Shown piece after piece: positions 54,532 through 63,599 of a DNA stretch of 64,000 bases (position 1 is its first letter; each line of letters opens with the position of its first letter). This DNA comes from Paracoccus sp. R12_2 (GTDB lineage Bacteria; Pseudomonadota; Alphaproteobacteria; Rhodobacterales; Rhodobacteraceae), in the NCBI RefSeq assembly GCF_017744015.1, contig NZ_JAGHRA010000012.1, positions 1 to 64,000 of the forward strand, read 5' to 3'. The notes below the pieces were generated by a model, which was not told the origin of the DNA, did no database searches, and worked only from the letters and a program-made list of their open reading frames with translations. The position numbers and the translations under genes are program-made.

Positions 54532-55655
54532 TTGCCCGGCATCACATGGCGCGGATCCTGTGCCTTGGCGGCGCATTGATGTGGACCATGCCCGCGGTCG
54601 CACTTGATCTGCCAGCGTGGCTGAGTTTCGGAAGCCGTGCGCAGGAACAACTGGCGCCGCGCCCGGTCGTCACCGAAATCGTCGAGGATCGCGGCGAGGC
54701 GGCGCGCTGGGTTCCGGGCATCGTGCAGTCCCGCACGCAGGTGACGATGGCGTTTCAGACATTGGGTCGCATGGTCGTTCGCAATGCCGAATTGGGCGAC
54801 AGGGTCCGCACCGGGCAGGTTCTGGCCGAACTTGCGACCGAGGACATGGCCGCGACGACACGGGCCGCTCAGGCCGCCGTCGATGCGGCCGAGGTCCAGC
54901 TCAGCACCGCGCGCACGACGCTGCAACGAACCGAGGCGCTGGCGGCCCGGAACGTCGCATCCGATGCGCAGCTTGAACAGGCCCAACAGGCCGCCGCCGC
55001 CGCCGACGCTGCCGCCGAGCAGGCCCGGTCCGAACTGGTCCAGGCGCAGGATTCGGAAAACAACGCGACGATGATCGCCCCGTTCTCGGGCGTGGTCAGC
55101 GATGTCTTCGAGGCACCGGGCGCGGTGGTCAGTGCCGGCGCGCCGATCCTGCAGCTGTCTGCCGAGGATCGCCGCGAGGCCGTGGTGGATCTGCCGGAAT
55201 CCGCGATCGTCGGACTGCCGTCGGACGCGACCTTCACGGTCTGGCAACGCACCGACCCGGACAAGCAGGTGACCGCCGTTCTGGATCGCATCGACCCGAT
55301 CGCAGATACCGCCACCCGCACTAGGCGACTGTATCTTACATTGCCACCCGACACGCCCTTCCGCCTGGGTGCGCTGGTGCGGGCCCGCCTTGGTTCGGCA
55401 GGAGAGCCTGTCCTGACATTGCCGACTGCGGCGATCCGTGTGGAGGACGGCCGGGACATCGTCTGGCGCGTGATCCGCGAGGGCGGTGCCGCGGATGCGG
55501 CCGGTCGCGTCGAGGCCGTGGTGGTCGAGACCAGCCCCGCCCTGCAGGACAGGGTCATGGTCATGTCGGGATTGTCCGAGGGTGACGAGGTGGTGATACG
55601 CGGTGTGCATTCCCTTCATGATGGACAGGCGGTAGGTCGGAGAGTGGTGCCATGA
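54528..55655 (+). CDS. RND efflux periplasmic adaptor (membrane fusion protein) 2
   Basis: 375 aa. A hydrophobic signal near the N-terminus (MARILCLGGALMWTMPAVA) is followed by a lipoyl half (FQTLGRMVVRNAELGDRVRTGQVL), a coiled-coil hairpin (about residues 110-180, AAAAADAAAEQARSELVQAQ) and a second lipoyl half (IAPFSGVVSDVFEAPGAVV). GTG start in a GTGA overlap. Like adaptor 1 it is a MacA/AcrA-type protein but with a different N-terminus. Two adaptors in front of one pump is an uncommon but known arrangement. Overlaps the pump gene by 4 bp. Confidence 0.88.
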   Translation: MIARHHMARILCLGGALMWTMPAVALDLPAWLSFGSRAQEQLAPRPVVTEIVEDRGEAARWVPGIVQSRTQVTMAFQTLGRMVVRNAELGDRVRTGQVLAELATEDMAATTRAAQAAVDAAEVQLSTARTTLQRTEALAARNVASDAQLEQAQQAAAAADAAAEQARSELVQAQDSENNATMIAPFSGVVSDVFEAPGAVVSAGAPILQLSAEDRREAVVDLPESAIVGLPSDATFTVWQRTDPDKQVTAVLDRIDPIADTATRTRRLYLTLPPDTPFRLGALVRARLGSAGEPVLTLPTAAIRVEDGRDIVWRVIREGGAADAAGRVEAVVVETSPALQDRVMVMSGLSEGDEVVIRGVHSLHDGQAVGRRVVP

Positions 55656-58600
55656 CCCGGTTCAACCTGTCCGACTGGGCGCTTCAGCATCGCAGCTTCG
55701 TGTGGTTCCTGCTGGTCGTGTCGATGGTGGCCGGTGTGCTGGCCTATGGCAATCTGGGGCGCGAAGAGGATCCGAATTTCACCATCAAGACCATGATCAT
55801 TGGCGCGGCATTGCCCGGTGCCAGTATCGAGGAGACGCTGAAGCAGGTCACGACGCGGATCGAGACCAAGCTGGAGGAACTGGACGAGCTCGACTTCACC
55901 CGATCCGTCACGACGCCAGGTCAGGCGGTGGTCTATGTCGAATTGCTGCCGACCACGCGCGGGCCTGCGGTCCCCGAAATCTGGAACCGTGTCCGACAGA
56001 TGATGGGCGATATCCGCGCCGATTTTCCGCAAGAATTCGCGGGTTTTCAGTTCAACGACAATTTCGGCGACGTGTTCGGGAATATCTATGCTTTCACCTC
56101 GGACGGGTTCACCCAGCGAGAGTTGCGGGACCGGGTCGAGGATATTCGCCGGCAGGTGGCTGCGCTTCCCGCGGCGGGCAAGACCGAACTTCTGGGCCAG
56201 CAGGATGAAGAAATCCACCTGGAATTCTCGACCCAGCGGCTGGCGGCGCTAGGGCTGAACGAACAGCAGGTCCTGTCCACCCTTGCGTCACAAAACGCCA
56301 TCGCCCCGTCGGGCGTGATCCAGGCCGGGCAGGAACGGGTGCTGGTCAGGGTCGATGGCGAATTCGACGATGTGTCCGCGATCGCCGCCGTCAATCTGCG
56401 GGTTGGGGAAAGGTTCTTCAACCTGGCGGACGTGGCGACCGTGACCCGCGGGTACAGGGATCCTCCTGACACGCTGTTCCGCTACCGCGGCCAGCCCGCG
56501 ATTGGCTTGCAGATCGGGATGCGCGAGGGCGAGAACATCCTCGAGTTCGGCAGCCAGCTTGACGATCTGATGCAGCACGTCGCCGCGGATTTGCCCATCG
56601 GGATCGAGATGGCCAAGGTCGCCGATCAGCCGCATGTGGTCGATCATGCGGTCGGCCATTTTGTCCGCGCGCTGGCCGAGGCGGTCATCATCGTGCTGGT
56701 CGTCAGCTTCATCAGTCTTGGGTTCCGGGCGGGGTTCGTGGTCACGCTGACCATTCCGCTGGTCCTGGCGATCACTTTCGTGATCCTCGCTCTTTATGGA
56801 ATCACGCTGCAACGCATTTCACTGGGTGCTCTGATCATCGCGCTGGGACTGCTGGTTGATGACGCCATGATCGCCATCGAAACGATGATCTCGAGGCTGG
56901 AGGTCGGCGAATCGCTGACTGCCGCTGCAAGCTATGCCTGGACGTCGATCGCCTTTCCGATGCTGACGGGCACGCTGGTCACGGTTGCCGGCTTCATTCC
57001 GATCGGGCTGAACAATTCTGCGGCGGGTGAATTCACCTTCTCGCTGTTCGTGGTGATCGCGGTGTCCCTGGTGATCTCGTGGATCGTGGCGGTTCTGTTC
57101 GCGCCGCTTCTGGGAGTGACCTTCCTGACAACCGCCGTCGCGCGTCATGAAGGACAGCGCCCCGGCCTGCTGCGCCGCAACTTCCACGCGCTGCTGCTGG
57201 TGGCGATGCGGCTGAAATGGCTGACAATCGCCGTGACGCTGGCGGTCTTTGCGCTGTCCGTGTTCGGGATGCGCTTTGTCGAGCAGCAGTTCTTTCCGAC
57301 CTCGGACCGGACCGAGGTTCTGGTGGATATCACCGAACGCCAGAACGCCTCGATCGCCAAGACCCGTGCCGACATGGATCGGCTCGAGGCGACATTCGCC
57401 GATGACCCGGATGTGCTGTTCTGGACATCCTATGTCGGCCGCAGCGCGCCCCGGTTCGTTCTGTCGATGGACGTGCCGACGCCCGGCCCACACATGGGCC
57501 AGATCGTGATCCAGACGCCGGATCTTGCCGCGCGCGATCGCGTCAAGGCGCGGATCAATCAACTGGCCGCAGAGGATTTTCCGGGGGTCGAGATCTATGT
57601 GAAGAACCTGGAAATCGGCCCGCCGGTCGGCAAGCCGGTCCAGTACCGCGTCAGTGCGCAGGATATCGACATGGCCCGCGATGTCGCGCGCGACCTTGCA
57701 GCCGTCCTTGCGACCGAGCAGCGGTTGCGCGACATCGCGCTTGACTGGAACGAGCCGGCGCGTGTGGTGCGGCTGAGGGTCGATCAGGATCAGGCCCGCC
57801 AGTTGGGCGTGACCAGCCGGGACATCTCGGATTCGCTCTCGGCGCTGTTCTCGGGCGTTGTCGCGACGCAGCTTCGCGACGATATCTACCTGATCGACGT
57901 CGTGGCGCGCGGCGATGCCTCGGATCGCGAGACTCTGGGATCGATCAGGAACCTTCAGCTGACCACCTCCAGCGGTCAGCGGATCCCGCTGACGACCCTT
58001 GTCAGCCTGGAATACGGCACTGAACAGCCATTGATCCTGCAGCGTGACGGCAGGCCGACCGCGACGGTCAAGGCGGCGATCGACGGCAAGGATCAGCCGG
58101 CGACGCTGGTGCAGGCGCTTGCCCCAAGGGTTGCCGAATTCACGGCGGGACTGCCCGCGTCGGTCACGGTCGAAATCGGCGGTACGGTCGAAAGCTCGGG
58201 CGACAGTCAGGCGCCCATCGCCGCGGTGGTGCCCGTCATGCTGCTGATCATGGCGGTGCTGGTCATGGCGCAGATGCAAAGCCTGCGCCTTTCCCTGATC
58301 GTCTTCGCCGCGGCGCCCATGGGCCTGATCGGGGTCGTCGCGGTTCTGGTTCCCTTCGGGGTGCCGATGGGGTTCGTCGCGATTCTGGGGATACTGGCGC
58401 TGGTGGGGATCCTGATCCGCAACTCGGTCATCCTGGTGCACGAGATCCAGGAGCTTCTGGGCCAGGGTCGTTCCAGATGGCAGGCCGTGTTCGAAGCGTC
58501 GGACAGCCGCGCCCGGCCGATCCTGCTGACTGCGGCCGCCGCCTCGCTGGCGCTGATTCCGATTTCGCGGCAGGTATTCTGGGGGCCGATGGCCTTCGCG

Positions 58601-58717
58601 ATGATGGGCGGGATCATCGCCGGCACGCTGATCACGCTGATCTTCGTGCCGGCGCTGTATTGTGCGGTCTTCGGTGTTTCACCGCCGGGTGATGAAGGGA
58701 ACGACCGACCCGCTTGA
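55652..58717 (+). CDS. RND family efflux transporter, inner-membrane pump
   Basis: 1021 aa, 12 transmembrane segments with two large periplasmic loops, standard for HAE-type RND pumps. TM4 has the proton-relay pair in LGLLVDDAMIAIETM (two Asp). The N-terminus FNLSDWALQHRSFVWFLLVVSMVAGVLAYGNLGREEDPNFTIK is typical. It lacks the Met/His-rich features of metal pumps, so drug or solvent/fatty-acid export is likelier. An outer-membrane channel gene is not adjacent. Third gene of the overlapping operon. Confidence 0.92.
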   Translation: MTRFNLSDWALQHRSFVWFLLVVSMVAGVLAYGNLGREEDPNFTIKTMIIGAALPGASIEETLKQVTTRIETKLEELDELDFTRSVTTPGQAVVYVELLPTTRGPAVPEIWNRVRQMMGDIRADFPQEFAGFQFNDNFGDVFGNIYAFTSDGFTQRELRDRVEDIRRQVAALPAAGKTELLGQQDEEIHLEFSTQRLAALGLNEQQVLSTLASQNAIAPSGVIQAGQERVLVRVDGEFDDVSAIAAVNLRVGERFFNLADVATVTRGYRDPPDTLFRYRGQPAIGLQIGMREGENILEFGSQLDDLMQHVAADLPIGIEMAKVADQPHVVDHAVGHFVRALAEAVIIVLVVSFISLGFRAGFVVTLTIPLVLAITFVILALYGITLQRISLGALIIALGLLVDDAMIAIETMISRLEVGESLTAAASYAWTSIAFPMLTGTLVTVAGFIPIGLNNSAAGEFTFSLFVVIAVSLVISWIVAVLFAPLLGVTFLTTAVARHEGQRPGLLRRNFHALLLVAMRLKWLTIAVTLAVFALSVFGMRFVEQQFFPTSDRTEVLVDITERQNASIAKTRADMDRLEATFADDPDVLFWTSYVGRSAPRFVLSMDVPTPGPHMGQIVIQTPDLAARDRVKARINQLAAEDFPGVEIYVKNLEIGPPVGKPVQYRVSAQDIDMARDVARDLAAVLATEQRLRDIALDWNEPARVVRLRVDQDQARQLGVTSRDISDSLSALFSGVVATQLRDDIYLIDVVARGDASDRETLGSIRNLQLTTSSGQRIPLTTLVSLEYGTEQPLILQRDGRPTATVKAAIDGKDQPATLVQALAPRVAEFTAGLPASVTVEIGGTVESSGDSQAPIAAVVPVMLLIMAVLVMAQMQSLRLSLIVFAAAPMGLIGVVAVLVPFGVPMGFVAILGILALVGILIRNSVILVHEIQELLGQGRSRWQAVFEASDSRARPILLTAAAASLALIPISRQVFWGPMAFAMMGGIIAGTLITLIFVPALYCAVFGVSPPGDEGNDRPA

Positions 58718-58816
58718 TGCCGCGACTGCATCGCTGCGGTCCGGACCTGCGCCGCCGCGAGCGCCATCCGCCGCAGGTGCCGCGTTTGACGGCGGCGCCA
58801 TCGCGGGACGCAGGAA

Positions 58817-58846
58817 GCGCCGCGAAGCTTGCTTCGCGGCGCCTTG
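58817..58846 (+). terminator. strong hairpin downstream of the RND operon
   Basis: GCGCCGCGAAGC and GCTTCGCGGCGC form a perfect 12-bp stem with a minimal loop, followed by CTTGGTCTTC. It lies 100 nt after the pump stop; the intervening 58718-58816 shows GC-rich potential hairpins but no gene. The T-run is poor. Confidence 0.45.
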
Positions 58847-58864
58847 GTCTTCTGATCCGGATGA

Positions 58865-58883
58865 AACGACCCTGCGGGTCGTT
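58865..58883 (-). terminator. terminator of the msrBA operon
   Basis: AACGACCC-TGC-GGGTCGTT, a perfect 8-bp stem followed on the minus strand by T's (GTCGTTTCATCC), 22 nt after the msrA stop. A third hairpin CGCCGCC-TATTC-GGCGGCG covers the msrA stop itself (58899-58917). Confidence 0.6.
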
Positions 58884-58904
58884 GCCCCCTTCAGGTCGCG
58901 CCGC

Positions 58905-59411
58905 CTATTCGGCGGCGCTCCGTCTGGGCAGCACCCAGTTGGGACGCGGGAAGTGGCAGGTATAGCCGTTCGGAAACCGTTCCAGATAGTCCTGATGTTC
59001 GGGCTCGGCTTCCCAGAAATCGCCCACGGGGGCCAGTTCGGTCACCACCCGGCCGGGCCAAAGCCCCGAAGCCTCGACATCCTCGATCGTATTGCGCGCA
59101 ACCTGCTGCTGCCGGTCATCGAGGTAATAGATCGCGGAACGATAGCTGGGCCCGATATCGTTCCCCTGCCGGTTCGGCGTGGTCGGGTCGTGGATCTGGA
59201 AAAACAACTCCAGCAATTGACGATAGCTGATGATCGACGGATCGAAGATGATCTCGATCCCTTCGGCATGGGTGCCGTGGTTGCGATAGGTGGCATTGGG
59301 AACATCGCCGCCGGTATAACCCACCCGGGTCGAAATCACGCCGGGCATGCGCCGGATCAGATCCTGCATGCCCCAGAAACAGCCCCCCGCCAGAACAGCG
59401 CGTTCGGTCAT
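58905..59411 (-). CDS. msrA: peptide methionine-S-sulfoxide reductase, MsrA
   Basis: 168 aa. The catalytic cysteine is Cys11 in [18 protein letters not shown]. Substrate-binding segments [31 protein letters not shown] and [26 protein letters not shown] are intact. It repairs the S epimer of oxidised methionine. The ATG at 59411 follows the msrB stop by one base (TGACATG); an upstream in-frame Met lies in msrB. Resolving cysteines seen in longer MsrA proteins are absent; only Cys11 and a late Cys ([11 protein letters not shown]) are present. Confidence 0.94.
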   Translation of the reverse strand: MTERAVLAGGCFWGMQDLIRRMPGVISTRVGYTGGDVPNATYRNHGTHAEGIEIIFDPSIISYRQLLELFFQIHDPTTPNRQGNDIGPSYRSAIYYLDDRQQQVARNTIEDVEASGLWPGRVVTELAPVGDFWEAEPEHQDYLERFPNGYTCHFPRPNWVLPRRSAAE

Positions 59412-59412
59412 G

Positions 59413-59865
59413 TCAAGCCTCCTCGATCTGAGCCAGATAGTCGCCATAGCCTTCCGCCGCCATCCGATCCTTCGGAACGAAGCGCAGCGAGGCCGAATTG
59501 ATGCAATAGCGCAGCCCGCCCTGTTCGGCGGGTCCATCCGGGAACACATGGCCCAGATGGCTGTCGCCGTGGCGCGACCGCACCTCGGTCCGCACCATCC
59601 CGAACGAGACGTCGCGATGTTCGGTCACGTTCTCGTCGATGGGCTTGGTGAAGGCGGGCCAGCCGCAGCCCGAATTGTATTTGGCCGCGCTGACGAACAG
59701 CGGCTCGCCGGACACCACATCGACATAGATGCCCGGTTCGAAATGATGATCGTATTCGCCGGTAAAGGCACGTTCAGTGCCATTTTCCTGCGTCACGCGA
59801 TACTGCTCCGGCGTGAGCCGGTCGATCGCGTCCTTCGTCTTCTGATAAGCCAAGTCGCCCTCCAC
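59413..59865 (-). CDS. msrB: peptide methionine-R-sulfoxide reductase, MsrB
   Basis: 150 aa. Active-site Cys121 lies in [16 protein letters not shown], and the conserved SGCGWPAF and [14 protein letters not shown] segments are present. The two C-x-x-C zinc pairs of many MsrB proteins are missing, so this is the zinc-free form, with the SGCGWP Cys as possible resolving residue. Start codon is GTG; no ATG is nearer and the SD is weak. Pairs with msrA to reduce both epimers of methionine sulfoxide. Confidence 0.92.
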   Translation of the reverse strand: MEGDLAYQKTKDAIDRLTPEQYRVTQENGTERAFTGEYDHHFEPGIYVDVVSGEPLFVSAAKYNSGCGWPAFTKPIDENVTEHRDVSFGMVRTEVRSRHGDSHLGHVFPDGPAEQGGLRYCINSASLRFVPKDRMAAEGYGDYLAQIEEA

Positions 59866-59918
59866 GGATCGGGTCCTGTCGCAGCCCTATATGGGATGCC
59901 GGGCCCGTTTCGCAAAGG

Positions 59919-60887
59919 TCACAATCGCGCCAATTCCGCCTTCGCTTCGGCGTATTCGCGGGCCAGCCGGCCGACCAGATCCGCCGCCGGAACGATGTCG
60001 TGGATCGCGCCGATTCCCTGGCCAGCCCCCCAGATCTGGCTCCAGGCCTTCGCCTTTGACGATCCCTGTCCGAAATTCATCGCGCTTGCATCAGCCTGAT
60101 CCAGGTTGTCCGGGTCCAATCCCGCATTGCGGATCGACGGCGCAAGGTAGTTCCCGGACACGCCCGTGAAGAGCGACGAGGTCACGATATCCATCGCACC
60201 GCTGTCGCAGATCATCTGCTTGTAGTCTGCCTGCGCATTCGCCTCGTCCGTGGCGATGAACGGGCTGCCGATATAGGCCAGATCCGCACCCATCGCCCGT
60301 GCGGCCAGCACCGCGCGGCCGGTCGCAATCGATCCGGACAGCAGCAAGGGGCCGTCAAACCATTCGCGGATCTCCTGGATCAGCGCGAAGGGCGATTGCG
60401 GCCCGGCGTGGCCGCCGGCACCGGCGGCAACCGCGATCAGCCCGTCGGCGCCCTTGTCGATGGCTTTTCTGGCGAAGACGTTGTTGATGATGTCGTGCAA
60501 CGCGATACCGCCGCAATCATGCGCCGCCGCGTTCACCTCGGGGCGGGCCCCCAGCGAAGTGATCCAGATCGGCACCTTGTGGCGGTGACAGATCTCGATG
60601 TCGCGTTCCAGCCTTGCATTGCTGCGATGCACGATCTGATTGACGGCGAAGGGTGCGGCAGGGTGGTCGGGGTTGGCCTGGTTGTGTCGGTCCAGCTCTT
60701 CGGTAATCCGGGTCAGCCATACATCCAGCAGCGGCGGTTCGCCGTCCTTCTCGCGGGCGTTCAGCGCCGGAAAGCTTCCCACGATCCCCGCCTTGCATTG
60801 GGCGATGACCAGCTCCGGCCCCGAGACGATGAACATCGGCGAGCCGACAACGGGAATGCGCAGATCTTGCAGGATCGGTGGCAGCAT
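59919..60887 (-). CDS. nitronate monooxygenase (2-nitropropane dioxygenase family)
   Basis: 322 aa FMN-dependent TIM-barrel enzyme. It starts MLPPILQDLRIPVVGSPMFIVSGPELVIAQCKAGIVGSFPALN and has the FMN phosphate-binding GAGGHAGPQSPFALIQEIREWFDGPLLLSGSIATGRAVLAAR segment with the catalytic His. It oxidises alkyl nitronates such as propionate 3-nitronate; many homologues have unknown substrates. GGGAGAG precedes the ATG. Divergent from the ABC exporter across 205 bp (60888-61092), where I see no gene or clear site. Confidence 0.88.
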   Translation of the reverse strand: MLPPILQDLRIPVVGSPMFIVSGPELVIAQCKAGIVGSFPALNAREKDGEPPLLDVWLTRITEELDRHNQANPDHPAAPFAVNQIVHRSNARLERDIEICHRHKVPIWITSLGARPEVNAAAHDCGGIALHDIINNVFARKAIDKGADGLIAVAAGAGGHAGPQSPFALIQEIREWFDGPLLLSGSIATGRAVLAARAMGADLAYIGSPFIATDEANAQADYKQMICDSGAMDIVTSSLFTGVSGNYLAPSIRNAGLDPDNLDQADASAMNFGQGSSKAKAWSQIWGAGQGIGAIHDIVPAADLVGRLAREYAEAKAELARL

Positions 60888-61092
60888 GGACTCTCTCCCC
60901 GGATTGCGTTTCTCAGAACTTGCAGGTGACGCTGGCGCGGCACAAGCCGTGACGCGGGGGAACGCCACCGGACCGCGATTCGCGATTGGCGTATCACCGG
61001 GCGCATCCCGATTTGCGATCTCTCGGCACCAAGTCGGCTGTCAACACGCCGCGCCTCACCTGTCGGCTTGCCCGTGACCGGCGGACCGGGCT

Positions 61093-62883
61093 ATGGCTGG
61101 GCGGAACACGATAACCGGTGCAGGAAGGTCCGCGCAGCCCGTGATCCAGTCCGTCCCGACCACTTCCCTGTTTCGCCGGCTTTGGGCGGATTATCTGCGT
61201 CCGCATCGCTGGCTCATGGCATTGGCTTTTCTGCTGATGACGCTGGAAGGATCGACGCTTGCGCTGATCTCTTGGATGCTGAAGCCGCTGTTCGACCTGG
61301 TCTTCGTCGGTAAAGAACCCGGCGCGATCTGGTGGGTCGGCGGATCGATCTTCGGCATCTTCCTGCTGCGCGCGGTGACACTGGTCGCCAGCAAGTCGCT
61401 GCTGACGCGGATTTCGCTGGATATCTCGACCAGGATGCAGACCGATCTTCTGGCCCATATCCTGACGCTTGACGGGCGGTTCTTTCGCGACAATGCGCCG
61501 GGCGCGCTGATCGAGCGGATCCAGGGTGACACGATGGCCGTTCAGGGTGTCTGGTCCACATTGCTGACCGGGGCCACGCGGGACGCGATCTCGCTGGTGA
61601 TGCTGTTCGGGGTGGCGTTGACAGTGGATCCGGTCTGGACGCTGGGGGCGATGGTCGGCGCGCCGCTGCTGATCGTCCCGGCCGCGCTTGTGCAACGCTA
61701 TATCCGCCGCAAGATGCGTCAGAACCGCGCCACCGCCAGCGCCCGCGCCACGCGGCTGGATGAGATCATGCACGGCATCACCTCGATCCGGCTGAACCGG
61801 GCCGAGGCCGATCAGACCCTTCGCTTCCAGCGTATCGTCGAACGATTCCGCAACTCGCAGGTCAAGGTTGCCGCGACCAGCAGCGTCATCCCGGCGCTGA
61901 CCGATATCGTCACCGGGATCGGCTTCGTCGCCGTGCTGGCCCTTGGCGGCCGAGAGGTGATGCAGGGCGAACGCAGCGTCGGGGATTTCATGTCGTTCTT
62001 CACCGCCCTGGCGCTGGCCTTTCAGCCGATGCGCCGGCTTGGCGGGCTGGCCGGCACGTGGCAGACCGCTGCCGCCAGCCTGGAACGGATCTACGAGGTG
62101 TTCGACACCCGTTCAGGCATCGTGTCGGGGGCGCGGCGCGAGCCGCCGCCCGACATGTCGGTGGCGCTGCGGGATGTGTGGCTGTCCTATGACGGTCAGC
62201 CGGTGCTGCGCGGTCTGGACTTCACTGCCGAGGCCGGGCGCACCACCGCGCTGGTCGGACCGTCGGGGGCCGGCAAGTCCACCGTCTTCAACCTGCTGAC
62301 CCGGATGGTCGATCCCGACAGCGGCAGCGTGTCTCTGGGGGGGATACCGGTGTCGGACTATGATCTGGGCGTGCTGCGGGATCAGTTTTCGACCGTGGCG
62401 CAGGAATCGGCGCTGTTCGACGAATCCCTGCGTGACAATATCCTGATGGGCCGACCGGGCGCGGATGATCAGGCCCTGACCGCCGCGCTGCAGGCGGCCC
62501 ATGTCACCGATTTCGTCGATCCCATGGGGCGCGGTCTGGACAGTCCCGCCGGCCCGCGCGGTTCGTCGTTGTCGGGTGGTCAGCGCCAGCGCATCGCGAT
62601 TGCGCGGGCGGTTCTGCGCGATGCGCCGATCCTGCTGCTGGACGAGGCGACCAGCGCGCTGGACACCGCCAGCGAACGGCTGGTGCAGGACGCGCTGGAC
62701 AGGTTGTCGGCGGGGCGGACCACGCTGGTCATCGCGCACCGGCTGTCCACCATCCGAAATGCCGACAAGATCGTCGTGATCGAGGCGGGACGGGTTGTCG
62801 AGCAAGGCAGCCATGACCAGTTGATGGCAAAGGCCGGGGCCTATGCCCGGCTTGTGGCACTGCAATTCGGAGACGAGCTATGA
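61093..62883 (+). CDS. ABC exporter, fused membrane-ATPase (MsbA/MdlB-like)
   Basis: 596 aa half-transporter. Six transmembrane helices (about residues 35-320) precede an ATPase domain: Walker A GPSGAGKST near 396, Q-loop QESALF, signature LSGGQRQRIAIARAVL, Walker B ILLLDEATSALD, His in IAHRLSTI. It acts as a homodimer or heterodimer. The segment before TM1 and the coupling helices resemble MsbA-type lipid exporters, but the substrate is open. The SD is poor. Its stop overlaps ygfZ by 4 bp. Confidence 0.88.
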   Translation: MAGRNTITGAGRSAQPVIQSVPTTSLFRRLWADYLRPHRWLMALAFLLMTLEGSTLALISWMLKPLFDLVFVGKEPGAIWWVGGSIFGIFLLRAVTLVASKSLLTRISLDISTRMQTDLLAHILTLDGRFFRDNAPGALIERIQGDTMAVQGVWSTLLTGATRDAISLVMLFGVALTVDPVWTLGAMVGAPLLIVPAALVQRYIRRKMRQNRATASARATRLDEIMHGITSIRLNRAEADQTLRFQRIVERFRNSQVKVAATSSVIPALTDIVTGIGFVAVLALGGREVMQGERSVGDFMSFFTALALAFQPMRRLGGLAGTWQTAAASLERIYEVFDTRSGIVSGARREPPPDMSVALRDVWLSYDGQPVLRGLDFTAEAGRTTALVGPSGAGKSTVFNLLTRMVDPDSGSVSLGGIPVSDYDLGVLRDQFSTVAQESALFDESLRDNILMGRPGADDQALTAALQAAHVTDFVDPMGRGLDSPAGPRGSSLSGGQRQRIAIARAVLRDAPILLLDEATSALDTASERLVQDALDRLSAGRTTLVIAHRLSTIRNADKIVVIEAGRVVEQGSHDQLMAKAGAYARLVALQFGDEL

Positions 62884-63599
62884 ACCGCAAGATCATTCGC
62901 GTTACGGGTGAGGATCGCGTCGAATTCCTGCAAGGGCTGGTCACGAACGACGTGACGCGGGCGCCGTGCTGGGCTGCGATGCTGACACCGCAGGGCAAGT
63001 ATCTGGCGGATTTCCTGATCGTGCCAGGCGACGATGCGCTGCTGCTGGATGTCGATGCGGGGCTGGCTGACGACCTGATCCGGCGATTGTCGATGTACAA
63101 GCTGAGGTCCAGGGTCGAATTGCAGCCGACGGACATGACCGTCGCCCGCGGGACCGGTCCGGTGCCTGACGGCGCCATCGCCGATCCGCGCCACGATGCC
63201 CTTGGCTGGCGAGATTATGGACAGACGGGCGATGACGGCAGCGACTGGGATGCGATCAGGGTCGAGCACTGCATCCCCGAGACGCTGATCGAACTGATCC
63301 CGAACGAGACGTTCATCCTGGAGGTCGGTTTCGAGCGTCTTCACGGCGTCGATTTCCGCAAGGGATGCTATGTCGGGCAGGAAGTCACCGCGCGGATGAA
63401 GCACAAGGCCGAGCTGCGCAAGGGTCTGACCACCCTGCGGGTCGAGGGCGAGGCACCGGTCGGCACCCAGATCACCCGCGACGGGCGTGCGGTCGGCACG
63501 CTGTTCACCCAGTCGGGCGGGCGGGGCCTTGCGCATGTCCGCTTTGACCGGCTGGGTGACGGCATGGAGGCTGGCCCGGCCCGCATCTTCGCCGCATGA
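62880..63599 (+). CDS. ygfZ: folate-binding protein YgfZ (GcvT-like)
   Basis: 239 aa. The YgfZ/GcvT signature K-G-C-Y-x-G-Q-E is present as [24 protein letters not shown], and it opens [25 protein letters not shown]. YgfZ is a folate-dependent factor for making or repairing iron-sulfur clusters. It overlaps the ABC gene upstream and dinB downstream by 4 bp each. Confidence 0.93.
   Translation: MNRKIIRVTGEDRVEFLQGLVTNDVTRAPCWAAMLTPQGKYLADFLIVPGDDALLLDVDAGLADDLIRRLSMYKLRSRVELQPTDMTVARGTGPVPDGAIADPRHDALGWRDYGQTGDDGSDWDAIRVEHCIPETLIELIPNETFILEVGFERLHGVDFRKGCYVGQEVTARMKHKAELRKGLTTLRVEGEAPVGTQITRDGRAVGTLFTQSGGRGLAHVRFDRLGDGMEAGPARIFAA

Noticed and set aside
60888..61092. Small gene or sRNA between nitronate monooxygenase and ABC exporter
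   Set aside because: Only GC-rich short repeats with no convincing start, SD, hairpin with T-run or promoter.
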